DNA of 29,680 nucleotides, from NCBI GenBank assembly GCA_964592965.1, contig CAZQJX010000015.1, forward strand, positions 1-29,680, in the 5' to 3' direction. This document shows positions 18,237-26,343 of the stretch, in pieces (position 1 is the first letter of the stretch; each line of letters begins with the position of its first letter). A model generated the notes under the pieces. The model saw only the letters and a list, made by a program, of their open reading frames with translations. It was not told where the DNA came from and did not search any database. The translations under genes were made by a program, and so were the position numbers. Source of the stretch: CAZKMM01 sp964592965. Its GTDB lineage: Bacteria > RBG-13-61-14 > DRUE01.

Positions 18237-20780
18237 ACACATATTAATAGCAATTGTTCTTTTTTTAATCATAAGCGGAGTTTATGCAGATAAGATTTAC
18301 AGCAGTGGATATATTTATTCTGAAGTAATACAAGATATAACTAATATTTATGGTTTTTTCCCTTGGGACCATTTTTCCATTCGTGAGCTTGCCAGAGGGT
18401 ATTTCCCGCTTTGGAATCCACATAATGGTTTGGGAATACCTCATCTTGCCAATATGCAAAGCGCAATTTTTTATCCTTTAAACTGGCTTAAGTTTTTGTT
18501 CGGATTTTGGCGAGTGATTGATTGGGTTTTAATTTTAAGGCTCTGGATAGCAGGATTTTGTCTTTATCTTTTCGTAAGATTTGCTCTTAATTTAAAAATT
18601 TTGCCTGGCCTGGTAGCTGGTATTTGCTTTGCGCTTAGCGGGTATTTTATGCGCTATGTTTATATGTCTCATTTGAATGTAGAGTGCTTATTGCCTTTTC
18701 AGCTTTTGGCTTTTTATTGGCTTGGTAAGAAAAGGAATTTTTTAAGCTGGCTTGTGAGCGTGCTTGGAGTATATCTTCTTATAACTGGNNNNNNNNNNNN
18801 NNNNNNNNNNNNNNNNNNNNNNNNNNNNNNNNNNNNNNNNNNNNNNNNNNNNNNNNNNNNNNNNNNNNNNNNNNNNNNNNNNNNNNNNTGCTTCTTCCTT
18901 GGTTTTTTGGAAAAAACATTGAAAGCACGCTTGTGCCTTTTCTTGCCAGTGGCATTGGAACTGTGGGGATAATTTTGGCAATTCGGGCAGTGGCTGATTT
19001 CAAAAGATTACTTGCTAATGGGTGGTTTTGGCTGTGCACAGCTTTTTTCTCCATCGGTATAATTTATGGCATTCCACCTTTCTCTTGGCTGGGATATTTG
19101 TATCCTTTTAGCGTAAGTTATAATTACAAATATGCACAACCTATTTTAAATTTATCGCTGGCAATTCTTGCAGGAATAGGATTTTCTCTGTTTTTGGAAA
19201 AAGATAACTTTCGCAAGGATTTGCTAATTTTAGGACTTGTTTGGCTTTGGGCTATGATAAATCTGCTGATTGCGCTGTTAGATGGCTTTAAGCCTTTTTA
19301 TGCCTTTGGTGCAACCATACAGATTGGCTGGCTTTTGGTGGTGATAATAATATTTTCTCTGGCGATGGTCTTAAAAAAATCATTTCCTTTGCAGGTACCC
19401 GCTTTTTTGATTTTAATTTGCCTTTTGGTGGGTTTTTATCTGGATAGAAATTGGGGCAGGGGAAGAGATGAATCCGGGTATCTTTTTAGCCAGTTAAAAG
19501 AAGCAAGAGCACTTAAAAATATGGTGTCTGGTCTGTGGAGATTTTCTGCAGAGAATGATATTTTATTTCCTAATATTCTGCTTGTTTTAGGAATAGATGA
19601 TGTAAGAGTTTATGACCCTCTTTATCCAAAAAGTTATGTATATTTTATCTCTGCGGTTGAGGGGCTGAAAAGCAAGGAAGAAATTAATACCCATTACCAA
19701 AAGCATAAACTTTTTCAAATCAGCCGAAAAAATATTAGCTCTGGTTTAGCCTATCTATTAAATCTTGGAATCTATGCTTCAGAGCGGGAGCTAAATTCTC
19801 AATTGATTTATAACTCTTTTTTAGAGGGAGAAAAAATCGGGCTTTTTTCAGATTGGACAAGGGTTGAGCCAAAAACCATTTCAAACATTACTAAAAAAGC
19901 ACTTCTTCTGCATTCGCCCATCAGAATAAATGCTGATATTTTAACTTTAAAAAAGAAATTTGAATTGAAGTTTGAAACAGGATACTCAGGCTATGGTGAT
20001 GGAGCGGAATTTATGCTTCTAGAAAAAACAAACTCAGATTATAGATTAACATTTTACCGATATATCGCTCCGACAAAAAAGTTAAGTGAGAGAAAATGGT
20101 TTGGGTTCAAATATAATTTTAAGAAAACAAAAAAAGAAATAAAATTCGCTTTGATAGGTCTGCCAGGTCCAAAAGGAGATTATACAAATGATTATTTAGC
20201 TTGGGCAGGATTAAGATTATTTTATCCTGAGCTGAAATCTTCGGTTATAGAAAATTTAGTAGAAGAGGGTGCAGAGATAAGTATAAACCATATACAAAAT
20301 TTTTTCCCAAGATATTTTTTGGTGCAGGGCGTGGGAATAATTTTAGCTAAAGGTTTAAAAGATGGGTGGAAGTTTTTTCTTAAACTTCGTGATTTAAAGC
20401 CTGGATATTTTCGTAATCAGGCAATAGTATTTGAGCCTGTGCAATACAAGCAAAGTTTTAGCAAAACCAAGGAGCGAAGTTATGTAAAAGTATTAAGCCA
20501 TTATTCACAAAAGGTAGAGCTTGAAGTGAAAGCTCCCAATGATTGCTTTTTATTAGCTTCTGACCAGTATTTTCCTGGTTGGCGAGCTGAGATTGATGGG
20601 AAAGAGCAGAGAATTTACCGTGCAGACCTTGCTCTTCGTCTAATTTTTATCCCAACAGGAAAGCATATTGTTAAATTTTGGTATGAGCCTATATCTTTTA
20701 AAATTGGTCTTTGGAGCAGTTTGGCAGGGATTTTTTTGATGCTGGGATTAGTTATTTTAAAATTTATATTTAAGAGATGA
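18220..20780 (+). CDS. YfhO-family multi-pass membrane protein (second of pair, internal N gap)
   Basis: The reading runs from ATG 18220 to the gap at 18789-18888 (189 full codons), then from the gap to TGA at 20778-20780 (629 codons) in another phase. Both halves are clearly one YfhO-type protein. The first half has YFPLWNPHNGLGIPHLAN and LALSGYFMR-like helices. The second half has the membrane part and the C-terminal QYFPGWRAEIDGKEQ domain plus final helix. Aligned to the preceding paralogue, the gap should remove about 80-85 residues, including the GHPE motif, giving about 900 residues in total. The phase change is explained by the placeholder length, so I do not call it a pseudogene. The stop overlaps the engB start as ATGA. 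Confidence 0.83.
18789..18888. other. Assembly gap (100 N placeholder)
   Basis: Exactly 100 Ns lie within the second YfhO-like gene. Reading phase on both sides requires a true length of 3n+2. Comparison with the paralogue at 16182 suggests about 250 nt are missing. Confidence 0.95.
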
Positions 20781-21373
20781 AAATCACTGAGGCGGTTTTT
20801 ATCACAAGCGCGGTTCGCAAAGACCAGTATCCTTTTCCTCGTCTTCCTGAAGTGGCTTTTAGTGGCAGGAGCAATGTGGGAAAAAGCTCAATGATTAATT
20901 GTCTTTTGCAACGCCACAAATTAGCCCGCACCAGCTCCACTCCAGGACACACTCGTCTGATTAATTTTTATAGAGTTAATAAGAAGTGGTATTTTGTTGA
21001 CCTGCCTGGTTATGGATATGCCAAAGTTCCTCATAAATTACGCCAGAGCTGGAAAAGGATTGTGGAAGAATATTTAACTTTTAGCACCAGTTTAAAGCTG
21101 GTGGTAATAATTGTTGATTTAAGAAGGGGACTGGAAGACGAGGAGAAGAATTTTTTACTCTGGCTGAAAGAAAATGGGATTCCCGCTTTAATTGTTGCTA
21201 CCAAAGCAGATAAATTGAAAAAAAGCGAACGAGAGAAAGCAAAAAAGAAAATAGAGGCTCAGCTTAAAGAACTGGGTGAAGATGCTAAGGTAATAGAATT
21301 TTCCGCCAGAACAGGTGAAGGAAGGGATAGGGTTTGGAGCGAACTTTCAAGGGTGCTTGAGCAGGAGGATTAA
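20777..21373 (+). CDS. engB: Ribosome biogenesis GTPase EngB/YsxC/YihA
   Basis: The protein has 198 residues, the usual length for this family. GTPase motifs are G1 GRSNVGKS at 30-37, the switch region STPGHT at 54-59, G3 DLPGYGYAKV at 75-84, G4 TKAD at 142-145 and G5 SARTG at 176-180. EngB is a TrmE-Era-like GTPase needed in many bacteria for assembly of the large ribosomal subunit in the cytoplasm. Its start overlaps the stop of the YfhO-like gene by 4 nt (ATGA), so its translation is probably coupled to a glycan gene, which is an unusual neighbour. The family call is very secure. Confidence 0.96.
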   Translation: MKITEAVFITSAVRKDQYPFPRLPEVAFSGRSNVGKSSMINCLLQRHKLARTSSTPGHTRLINFYRVNKKWYFVDLPGYGYAKVPHKLRQSWKRIVEEYLTFSTSLKLVVIIVDLRRGLEDEEKNFLLWLKENGIPALIVATKADKLKKSEREKAKKKIEAQLKELGEDAKVIEFSARTGEGRDRVWSELSRVLEQED

Positions 21374-21408
21374 ATAAAAAGAAATTTCGGATAAAATTCT
21401 TTCTGAGA

Positions 21409-22305
21409 ATGGCCGGAAAAGTAAAGATAGTTTGGTTGATAGTTATTTTTCTCTGCTTATCTTTTAGTTTTAAGAAAAAGCCACCTGCTTGGCAGGTTCT
21501 TTATTCTCAGGCAGAGGAGCTTGCAGAGCAGGGAGATTATTTAAAAGCAATAGAGAAGTTTCAAGAGATTATAGAAAAATATCCTTATAGCAAAGTAGTT
21601 TCAAAAGCACAGTTTCGCATAGGTGAGTGCTATTTAGCTTTGGGAATGGAAAAAGAGGCTCGGGAACAACTTTGGCTTTATATAAACAATGAGCGTCGGA
21701 ATCACGAGGATTTGGCAAAAGCCTATGATTATTTAAGAGCACTTGACAAAAGGGATTATTTGAAAACGCTGAGAGAAAAAGATGAGCAAATCAAAAAATT
21801 AGAGCGGGAGCGGGCTCGGCTCAAAGAGGCTTTAAACTGGCTTCAGCAAACGGTTAATAGTGAGGAAATATACCTTGAGATTAATCTTGAAAAGGACGAG
21901 CTTTATATTAAGATGGGCACGCAAATTTTATATTCTTTCCCCATTGTAAGTGGCAAGGGAAAAGCAATTCTCAAACTCACTGGTGAAGAGCGAGATTTTA
22001 GCACACCTAGGGGCATCTTTGAGATAATCGGCAAAGAAGAAAATCCAGTGTGGTATCGTCCAGACTGGAGCTGGCTGGAGAGAGGTGAAGAACCACCACC
22101 CAATTTAACCCGCGAGGAGCGGGCAGTTGAGGGGGTATTAGGCAGGTATCGGATTCATTTCGGAGGTGGTTATTCTATTCATGGAACCAAATCAGGAAGA
22201 ATCAAGCCAGGTAAATACTCTCATGGATGTATTCGTATGAATGCAAAAGACCTAAAAAAAGTATGGGAAATGACCGAAATAGGAACCAAGATATTTATTT
22301 ATTAA
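21409..22305 (+). CDS. TPR / coiled-coil / YkuD L,D-transpeptidase
   Basis: The protein has 298 residues. A hydrophobic signal-type segment lies at about 8-21 without a lipobox. TPR-like helices at about 30-110 follow the pattern GDYLKAIEKFQEIIEKYP, as in YbgF/CpoB-type proteins. A charged coiled coil runs at about 115-148. A YkuD domain covers 152-298 with the catalytic signature HGT at 258-260 and SHGCIRM at 271-277, where C274 is the nucleophile. L,D-transpeptidases form 3-3 peptidoglycan cross-links or attach proteins to the wall outside the membrane. The TPR part probably mediates protein or wall contacts. It starts 35 nt after engB. The stop codon overlaps the stop of the opposing pilin gene. 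Confidence 0.9.
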   Translation: MAGKVKIVWLIVIFLCLSFSFKKKPPAWQVLYSQAEELAEQGDYLKAIEKFQEIIEKYPYSKVVSKAQFRIGECYLALGMEKEAREQLWLYINNERRNHEDLAKAYDYLRALDKRDYLKTLREKDEQIKKLERERARLKEALNWLQQTVNSEEIYLEINLEKDELYIKMGTQILYSFPIVSGKGKAILKLTGEERDFSTPRGIFEIIGKEENPVWYRPDWSWLERGEEPPPNLTREERAVEGVLGRYRIHFGGGYSIHGTKSGRIKPGKYSHGCIRMNAKDLKKVWEMTEIGTKIFIY

Positions 22306-22943
22306 CGATGTTCTAACTTGGGCGGAATAATGGACAAATTTCCGCCCACAGGTTGAACCATTACTCCGCTCATATAATAAAGATTGGAAGCTCCTTTGAT
22401 AGGATTTCTGGTGAAAATCTCTATTGTTCCACCGCTAAAAGGCATTGGATTATTAGGATTGGTACTTGAGCCAAACCACTCAACATTTCCCAGTGAATTA
22501 AAAATTAACCAAACATAATCTCCGGGATTAGAAAGATAAATTCCAAAAACGCGCCAAAAGGTATTATTGGTGTTAATTCTTCTGACCGTTCCTATCAGCG
22601 GGTCTTCTCCTGGAGTAAATTTAAGAAAATTTCCATCAGTATCTGTATATTTATTGTCTCCGTCAGCATCTTTAAAAATCACATAGCAATCTGCATTTAA
22701 ACATCGGGGGTCATTTTTGTAGCCTCTATGAAAAAAAATCACACCAATATTAGTATTTTCACCTACTGCCTGCATTTTGGCACTGAGGAGAGCTTGATGC
22801 ACATCCCAAGCATCTCCACGAATTTTTATCCTTGGCATCATTCTAATCATAGAAACTGTTGCCAAGCTAGCTGCTATAGCAATAATGGCAAAGACAACAG
22901 CCATTTCTATTAGTGTAAAACCGTTTGTTGATTTTTTAAGCAT
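22302..22943 (-). CDS. Type IV pilin-like protein, GspH/FimT type
   Basis: The protein has 213 residues from the ATG at 22943. The leader MLKKSTNG is cut before F in G-FTLIEM, with Glu at mature position 5, followed by a long hydrophobic helix. This is the class III/type IV pilin signal processed by a PilD-type peptidase, whose gene lies in the same chain. The longer open frame starting at 23021 adds 26 residues ahead of the leader and is rejected. A perfect AGGAGG stands 7 nt before the chosen ATG. The C-terminal domain contains DADGDNKYTDTDG, a loop like the calcium-type loop of GspH/FimT minor pilins. A candidate sigma-54 promoter lies upstream. It may be a minor pilin or pseudopilin of a type IV pilus or type II secretion system whose other genes are not in this window. 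Confidence 0.9.
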   Translation of the reverse strand: MLKKSTNGFTLIEMAVVFAIIAIAASLATVSMIRMMPRIKIRGDAWDVHQALLSAKMQAVGENTNIGVIFFHRGYKNDPRCLNADCYVIFKDADGDNKYTDTDGNFLKFTPGEDPLIGTVRRINTNNTFWRVFGIYLSNPGDYVWLIFNSLGNVEWFGSSTNPNNPMPFSGGTIEIFTRNPIKGASNLYYMSGVMVQPVGGNLSIIPPKLEHR

Positions 22944-22950
22944 TGACTTT

Positions 22951-22956
22951 CCTCCT
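22951..22956 (-). promoter_or_regulatory. Ribosome binding site deciding the pilin start
   Basis: AGGAGG on the minus strand lies 7 nt upstream of ATG 22943, within AAAGGAGGAAA. It places translation start directly at the prepilin leader and rules against the longer reading frame. Confidence 0.85.
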
Positions 22957-22992
22957 TTAATTTTGAAAAAGTTTATCCTTTTAAAAACAAGA

Positions 22993-23012
22993 TTAGCATT
23001 TTTTGTTCCAAA
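22993..23012 (-). promoter_or_regulatory. Candidate sigma-54 (-24/-12) promoter of the pilin gene
   Basis: On the minus strand the sequence TTGGAACAAAAAATGCTAAT has GG at 23009-23008 and GC at 22997-22996. These are separated by exactly 10 nt, as required for the -24/-12 elements. It differs from consensus TTGGCAC and TTGCW at one base each. The predicted RNA start is about 40 nt before the pilin ATG. The gene immediately upstream encodes an NtrC-family activator. The region is A-rich, so chance similarity is possible. Confidence 0.6.
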
Positions 23013-23013
23013 T

Positions 23014-24432
23014 TTATACATCTTTTTCTTCTTTATTTAATTTTATTCTGCTAGGTAGTTCTTTGTCTAATCCGTATTCTTTTATTTTATAAATAAGAGC
23101 CCGATGGCTTATTTCCAAAAGTTTGGCTGCTTGGGTTCTGTTGCCTTTAGTTCTTTCCAGTGCTCTTCTAATTAGTTCTTCTTCTATTTGGCGAGTAATT
23201 TTCTTTATACTCAGCTCGTTTTGAGGAATAAACAATCCGGGACGGGTATCTACTTTTTCTCTTAAATATGGTGGTAGGTCCTCTACTTGAACAAGTTCTC
23301 CTTCAGCCAGAGCAATGGCTCGCTCCAAAGCATTCTCCAGCTCTCTTACATTTCCTGGCCAGTCGTGATTAATTAAGATTTCCATAGCCTCTTTGTTCAC
23401 TCCTTTTATTTGCTTATTAAATCTGGGCGCAAACTTCTCAATAAAATAATTGACAAGCAAAGGAATGTCTTCTCTTCTTTCTCGCAGAGGCGGAAGATGA
23501 AGATTAAGTACATTAAGCCGATAAAATAAATCAGCACGAAATCTACCTTCTTGAACCTCTTTTTCCAAATCTTTTACAGTTGCAGCAATCACACGAACAT
23601 CCACAGGTATGGATTTGGTATCTCCTACTCGCCGAATTTCTTCTTCTTGAAGAACACGAAGGAGTTTTACTTGAAGCATAGGCGGTAGCTCGCCAATTTC
23701 GTCAAGGAAAATGGTTCCACCATCAGCTTCTTCAAAAAGTCCTTTTTTAGTATAGGTGGCATCAGTAAACGCTCCTTTAATATGTCCAAAAAGCTCGCTC
23801 TCAAGAAGATTTTCTGGAATAGCACCGCAATTAACAGCAATAAAAGGACCGTCTTTTCTGGAGCTAGAATAATGAATAGCCCTAGCAATCAGCTCTTTTC
23901 CTGTTCCGCTTTCTCCTGTGATTAAAACTGTGGTTTTGTAATCAGCAATTTTGAGAACTGTTTGAAGTATCTCCTGCATCTTCGGATTGCGAGTGACAAT
24001 ATTATGAAATCCTGTTTCACGAACTATTTGACGCCTAAGAATGCGATTTTCCCGAATTAGCCTTTCCCGCTCCTCTGCTTTTCGCAAAACCAAGATAATC
24101 TCATCTTGACGAAAAGGTTTAGAGACATAATCATAAGCGCCCATTTTCATCGCTTCAATAGCAGTATCTTCTGTCCCATAGGCGCTCATCATAATGACGG
24201 TTGCAGGAATATTTCGCCGGCGCATTTCTCTAAGCAGGCTGGGACCATCCATCTTGGGCATTCGGATATCACAAAGGACAAAGTCGTAAATGTTGTTTTC
24301 AAATTTCTTTAAAGCATCTTCTCCGTTTTTAGCCTCATCAACTTCATAGTTAGCATCAGTTAAAATCATTCTTAACCAGTGTCTGAGGTTCTCCTCATCA
24401 TCTACAATTAGGACTTTAGTTTTGCCTCCCAC
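23014..24432 (-). CDS. Sigma-54-dependent response regulator, NtrC/PilR type
   Basis: The protein has 472 residues. The receiver domain at about 5-118 has acidic D11-D12, phosphoacceptor D55 (LCDIRMP), S83 and K105. The AAA+ domain at about 140-370 has Walker A GESGTGKE at 173-180, the sigma-54 contact loop GAFTDA at 220-225, and Walker B TIFLDE at 240-245. A Fis-type helix-turn-helix near 425-455 follows (RTQAAKLLEISHRALIYKIKEYGL). The protein binds enhancers and uses ATP to open sigma-54 promoters when phosphorylated. The contact loop has Asp where GAFTGA has Gly. It starts at GTG with AAGGAGG just upstream and overlaps the kinase gene by 17 nt, so the two form a pair. The adjacent pilin and its candidate promoter suggest a PilR-like role, though an AtoC/ZraR-like role is possible. 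Confidence 0.92.
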   Translation of the reverse strand: MGGKTKVLIVDDEENLRHWLRMILTDANYEVDEAKNGEDALKKFENNIYDFVLCDIRMPKMDGPSLLREMRRRNIPATVIMMSAYGTEDTAIEAMKMGAYDYVSKPFRQDEIILVLRKAEERERLIRENRILRRQIVRETGFHNIVTRNPKMQEILQTVLKIADYKTTVLITGESGTGKELIARAIHYSSSRKDGPFIAVNCGAIPENLLESELFGHIKGAFTDATYTKKGLFEEADGGTIFLDEIGELPPMLQVKLLRVLQEEEIRRVGDTKSIPVDVRVIAATVKDLEKEVQEGRFRADLFYRLNVLNLHLPPLRERREDIPLLVNYFIEKFAPRFNKQIKGVNKEAMEILINHDWPGNVRELENALERAIALAEGELVQVEDLPPYLREKVDTRPGLFIPQNELSIKKITRQIEEELIRRALERTKGNRTQAAKLLEISHRALIYKIKEYGLDKELPSRIKLNKEEKDV

Positions 24433-25552
24433 TTTCCCCTCCTTCGGGTTTGAGCTTTATTCTAAAAGTTGACCCTTTACCCAATTCGCTTTCCACTTCA
24501 ATAGTTCCGCCCATATTCTCAATGAGCTTAAGGGATATGCTTAAGCCTAATCCTGTCCCCTTGCCAGGCTCTTTGGTGGTAAAGAATGGGTCAAAAATTT
24601 TATTAAGGTGCTCAGGAGCAATGCCTATGCCAGTATCAATTACCTCTGCCACTACATTGTGATTGTCGCTTTTAGTTTTAATAATAAGAGTTCCACCATT
24701 CGGCATAGCATCAAGAGCATTAAGTAAAAGATTGACAAGAACCTGTTTTAATTGGTTGCGATTACCTAAAATGGTGGGAAGGGTTTCATCAAGTTCAAGT
24801 TTAGTTTCAATTCGGTCAAAACCTTTTTGAAGCTTAACAAGATTCAGGGTTTCATTAACAAGCTGATTGAAGTCAACAGGTTCCAGTGCCCCTGTTGGTG
24901 GTCGGCTATAATCAAGCAGGTCTTTAATTATCTGATGAATGCGCCTGACTTCTTCATTAACTCGTCTTAATATCTCTTTCTCATCATCAGATAAATTTTT
25001 TGAGCGGGATAAAAATTCTATATAGCCATTAATAATGCTCAGTGGATTGCCTATCTCATGTGCCACCCCCGCAGCTAACTTTCCTACTGATGCCATCTTC
25101 TCAGATACTATAAGTTGATTTTGAGTTCGACGGAGCTCTTCATTTGTTTGCTCAAGCTCTTTTAATTTTTGCTCTAAATTTTTTTGCTTTTCAGCCAATT
25201 CTTTTGCCATTTGATTAAAAGCTTGAGCGAGCTGTCCGAACTCATTTTGGAAATCTATTGGCACCTGAACATTAAAGTTACCCTTAGAAATCTCTTGGGT
25301 AGCTTGAAGTAGGTTTTTTAAAGGACGAATAATCAACCGATTTAATATCAAGGCACCAAAAATCGCTATAACTAGGGCAAAAAGCAAAACATAAGCTACC
25401 AAAATTAAAGGCGTAAAACTCTCTCTTCCTCCCGGAAGTTTGCTCGTCCAGATAACAGTAATGGCAATAAGAACCGTGCTGGCAATGGTTAAAATTAGCA
25501 GGCTTGCAATAATGTCTGTAATCAAACTAGTTTGTCTTTTTTCTTTCTTCAT
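24416..25552 (-). CDS. Sensor histidine kinase, HAMP plus NtrB-like kinase core
   Basis: The protein has 378 residues. Two membrane helices lie at about 11-35 and 48-70, joined by a loop of only about 12 residues. A HAMP domain (about 71-123), a coiled coil (about 120-150), a HisKA domain with H165 in AHEIGNPLSIINGY, and an HATPase domain follow. The HATPase domain has an N box near 274-278, DTGIG at 306-310 and GTGLGLS at 332-338. There is almost no periplasmic domain, so sensing is probably within the membrane or through a partner. Its gene overlaps the prepilin peptidase by 4 nt upstream (ATGA) and the regulator by 17 nt downstream. It likely phosphorylates D55 of that regulator. PilS often has six helices, so this is PilS-like only in role. 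Confidence 0.92.
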   Translation of the reverse strand: MKKEKRQTSLITDIIASLLILTIASTVLIAITVIWTSKLPGGRESFTPLILVAYVLLFALVIAIFGALILNRLIIRPLKNLLQATQEISKGNFNVQVPIDFQNEFGQLAQAFNQMAKELAEKQKNLEQKLKELEQTNEELRRTQNQLIVSEKMASVGKLAAGVAHEIGNPLSIINGYIEFLSRSKNLSDDEKEILRRVNEEVRRIHQIIKDLLDYSRPPTGALEPVDFNQLVNETLNLVKLQKGFDRIETKLELDETLPTILGNRNQLKQVLVNLLLNALDAMPNGGTLIIKTKSDNHNVVAEVIDTGIGIAPEHLNKIFDPFFTTKEPGKGTGLGLSISLKLIENMGGTIEVESELGKGSTFRIKLKPEGGESGRQN

Positions 25553-26343
25553 ATTCCTAAAACTGGTTTTAATATCGGCAAGTGAATTTTTATCTTACCG
25601 CTCCATATTAGGAAATAAATAAAGGCAGAAAAAGAGAGAAATGGTCCAAAGGGAATTTTATAAAACCTACCCTCTCCTTTCATCAAAATAGCCATCAGCC
25701 CAAAGATAATTCCTAGTAAAGAGCCAAGAAAGATAACCAGCCAAAGGCTTCGCCATCCTAAAAAAGCCCCAATCATTGCCAATAATTTAGCGTCTCCCAA
25801 GCCCATCCCTTCTCTTTTGGTGAAGATATAATAAAGCTCAGCAACCAGAAAGATGACCAAAAAACCCGCTCCTGCACCAATAATGGCATTTAAAGGAGTG
25901 ATTTTAGAGTTAGGTATAAAAGCCAGCCCAACCCCAATTACTGCACCGCTAATACTGATTTCATCTGGAATTAGTCTGTGCTCCAAATCTATTACACTAG
26001 CAATGAAGAGAGCGCATAAAAATGCATAATAAACAAAAAACCATACGCTCATCCCAAAGCACCACCAGCAAATGATGCTTAAAAATCCACTTATTAACTC
26101 AATAACTGGATAACGCAGAGAAATCCTCTCACCGCAGTGCCTGCACCTTCCTTTTAGAAGCAAAAAACTAATAATAGGAATGTTATCATACCAAGCAATA
26201 GGATTTTTACACTTGGGGCAGTGTGAGCTCGGGTAAATAATAGATTGTTCACGAGGAAGACGCCACACCACCACATTGATAAAACTTCCCACCACCAATC
26301 CAAAGATAAAAGCAAATATCCAGAATGTGATGTTCAGTTCCAT
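25549..26343 (-). CDS. pilD: Type IV prepilin leader peptidase (A24 family, PilD-like)
   Basis: The protein has 264 residues. It has the full bifunctional-type architecture: an N-terminal cytoplasmic segment with a four-cysteine zinc motif C42PKC45 and C67RHC70, and multiple membrane helices. The two catalytic aspartates are D119 in VIDLEHRLIPD and D184 in GMGLGDAKL (G-x-G-x-G-D-x-K). In PilD, GspO and ComC this enzyme cleaves prepilins after the leader glycine and methylates the new N terminus. The target in this window is the pilin at 22302-22943. It overlaps the glycosyltransferase gene upstream by 10 nt and the kinase gene downstream by 4 nt. Confidence 0.95.
   Translation of the reverse strand: MELNITFWIFAFIFGLVVGSFINVVVWRLPREQSIIYPSSHCPKCKNPIAWYDNIPIISFLLLKGRCRHCGERISLRYPVIELISGFLSIICWWCFGMSVWFFVYYAFLCALFIASVIDLEHRLIPDEISISGAVIGVGLAFIPNSKITPLNAIIGAGAGFLVIFLVAELYYIFTKREGMGLGDAKLLAMIGAFLGWRSLWLVIFLGSLLGIIFGLMAILMKGEGRFYKIPFGPFLSFSAFIYFLIWSGKIKIHLPILKPVLGI

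Noticed and set aside
18789..18888. Frameshifted pseudogene at the second gap
   Set aside because: Both halves match successive parts of the neighbouring YfhO-type paralogue; the N tract explains the phase change.
22944..23021. Longer pilin reading frame starting at 23021
   Set aside because: It would put 26 basic and hydrophobic residues before the prepilin leader; the AGGAGG at 22951-22956 and the leader motif fix the start at 22943.
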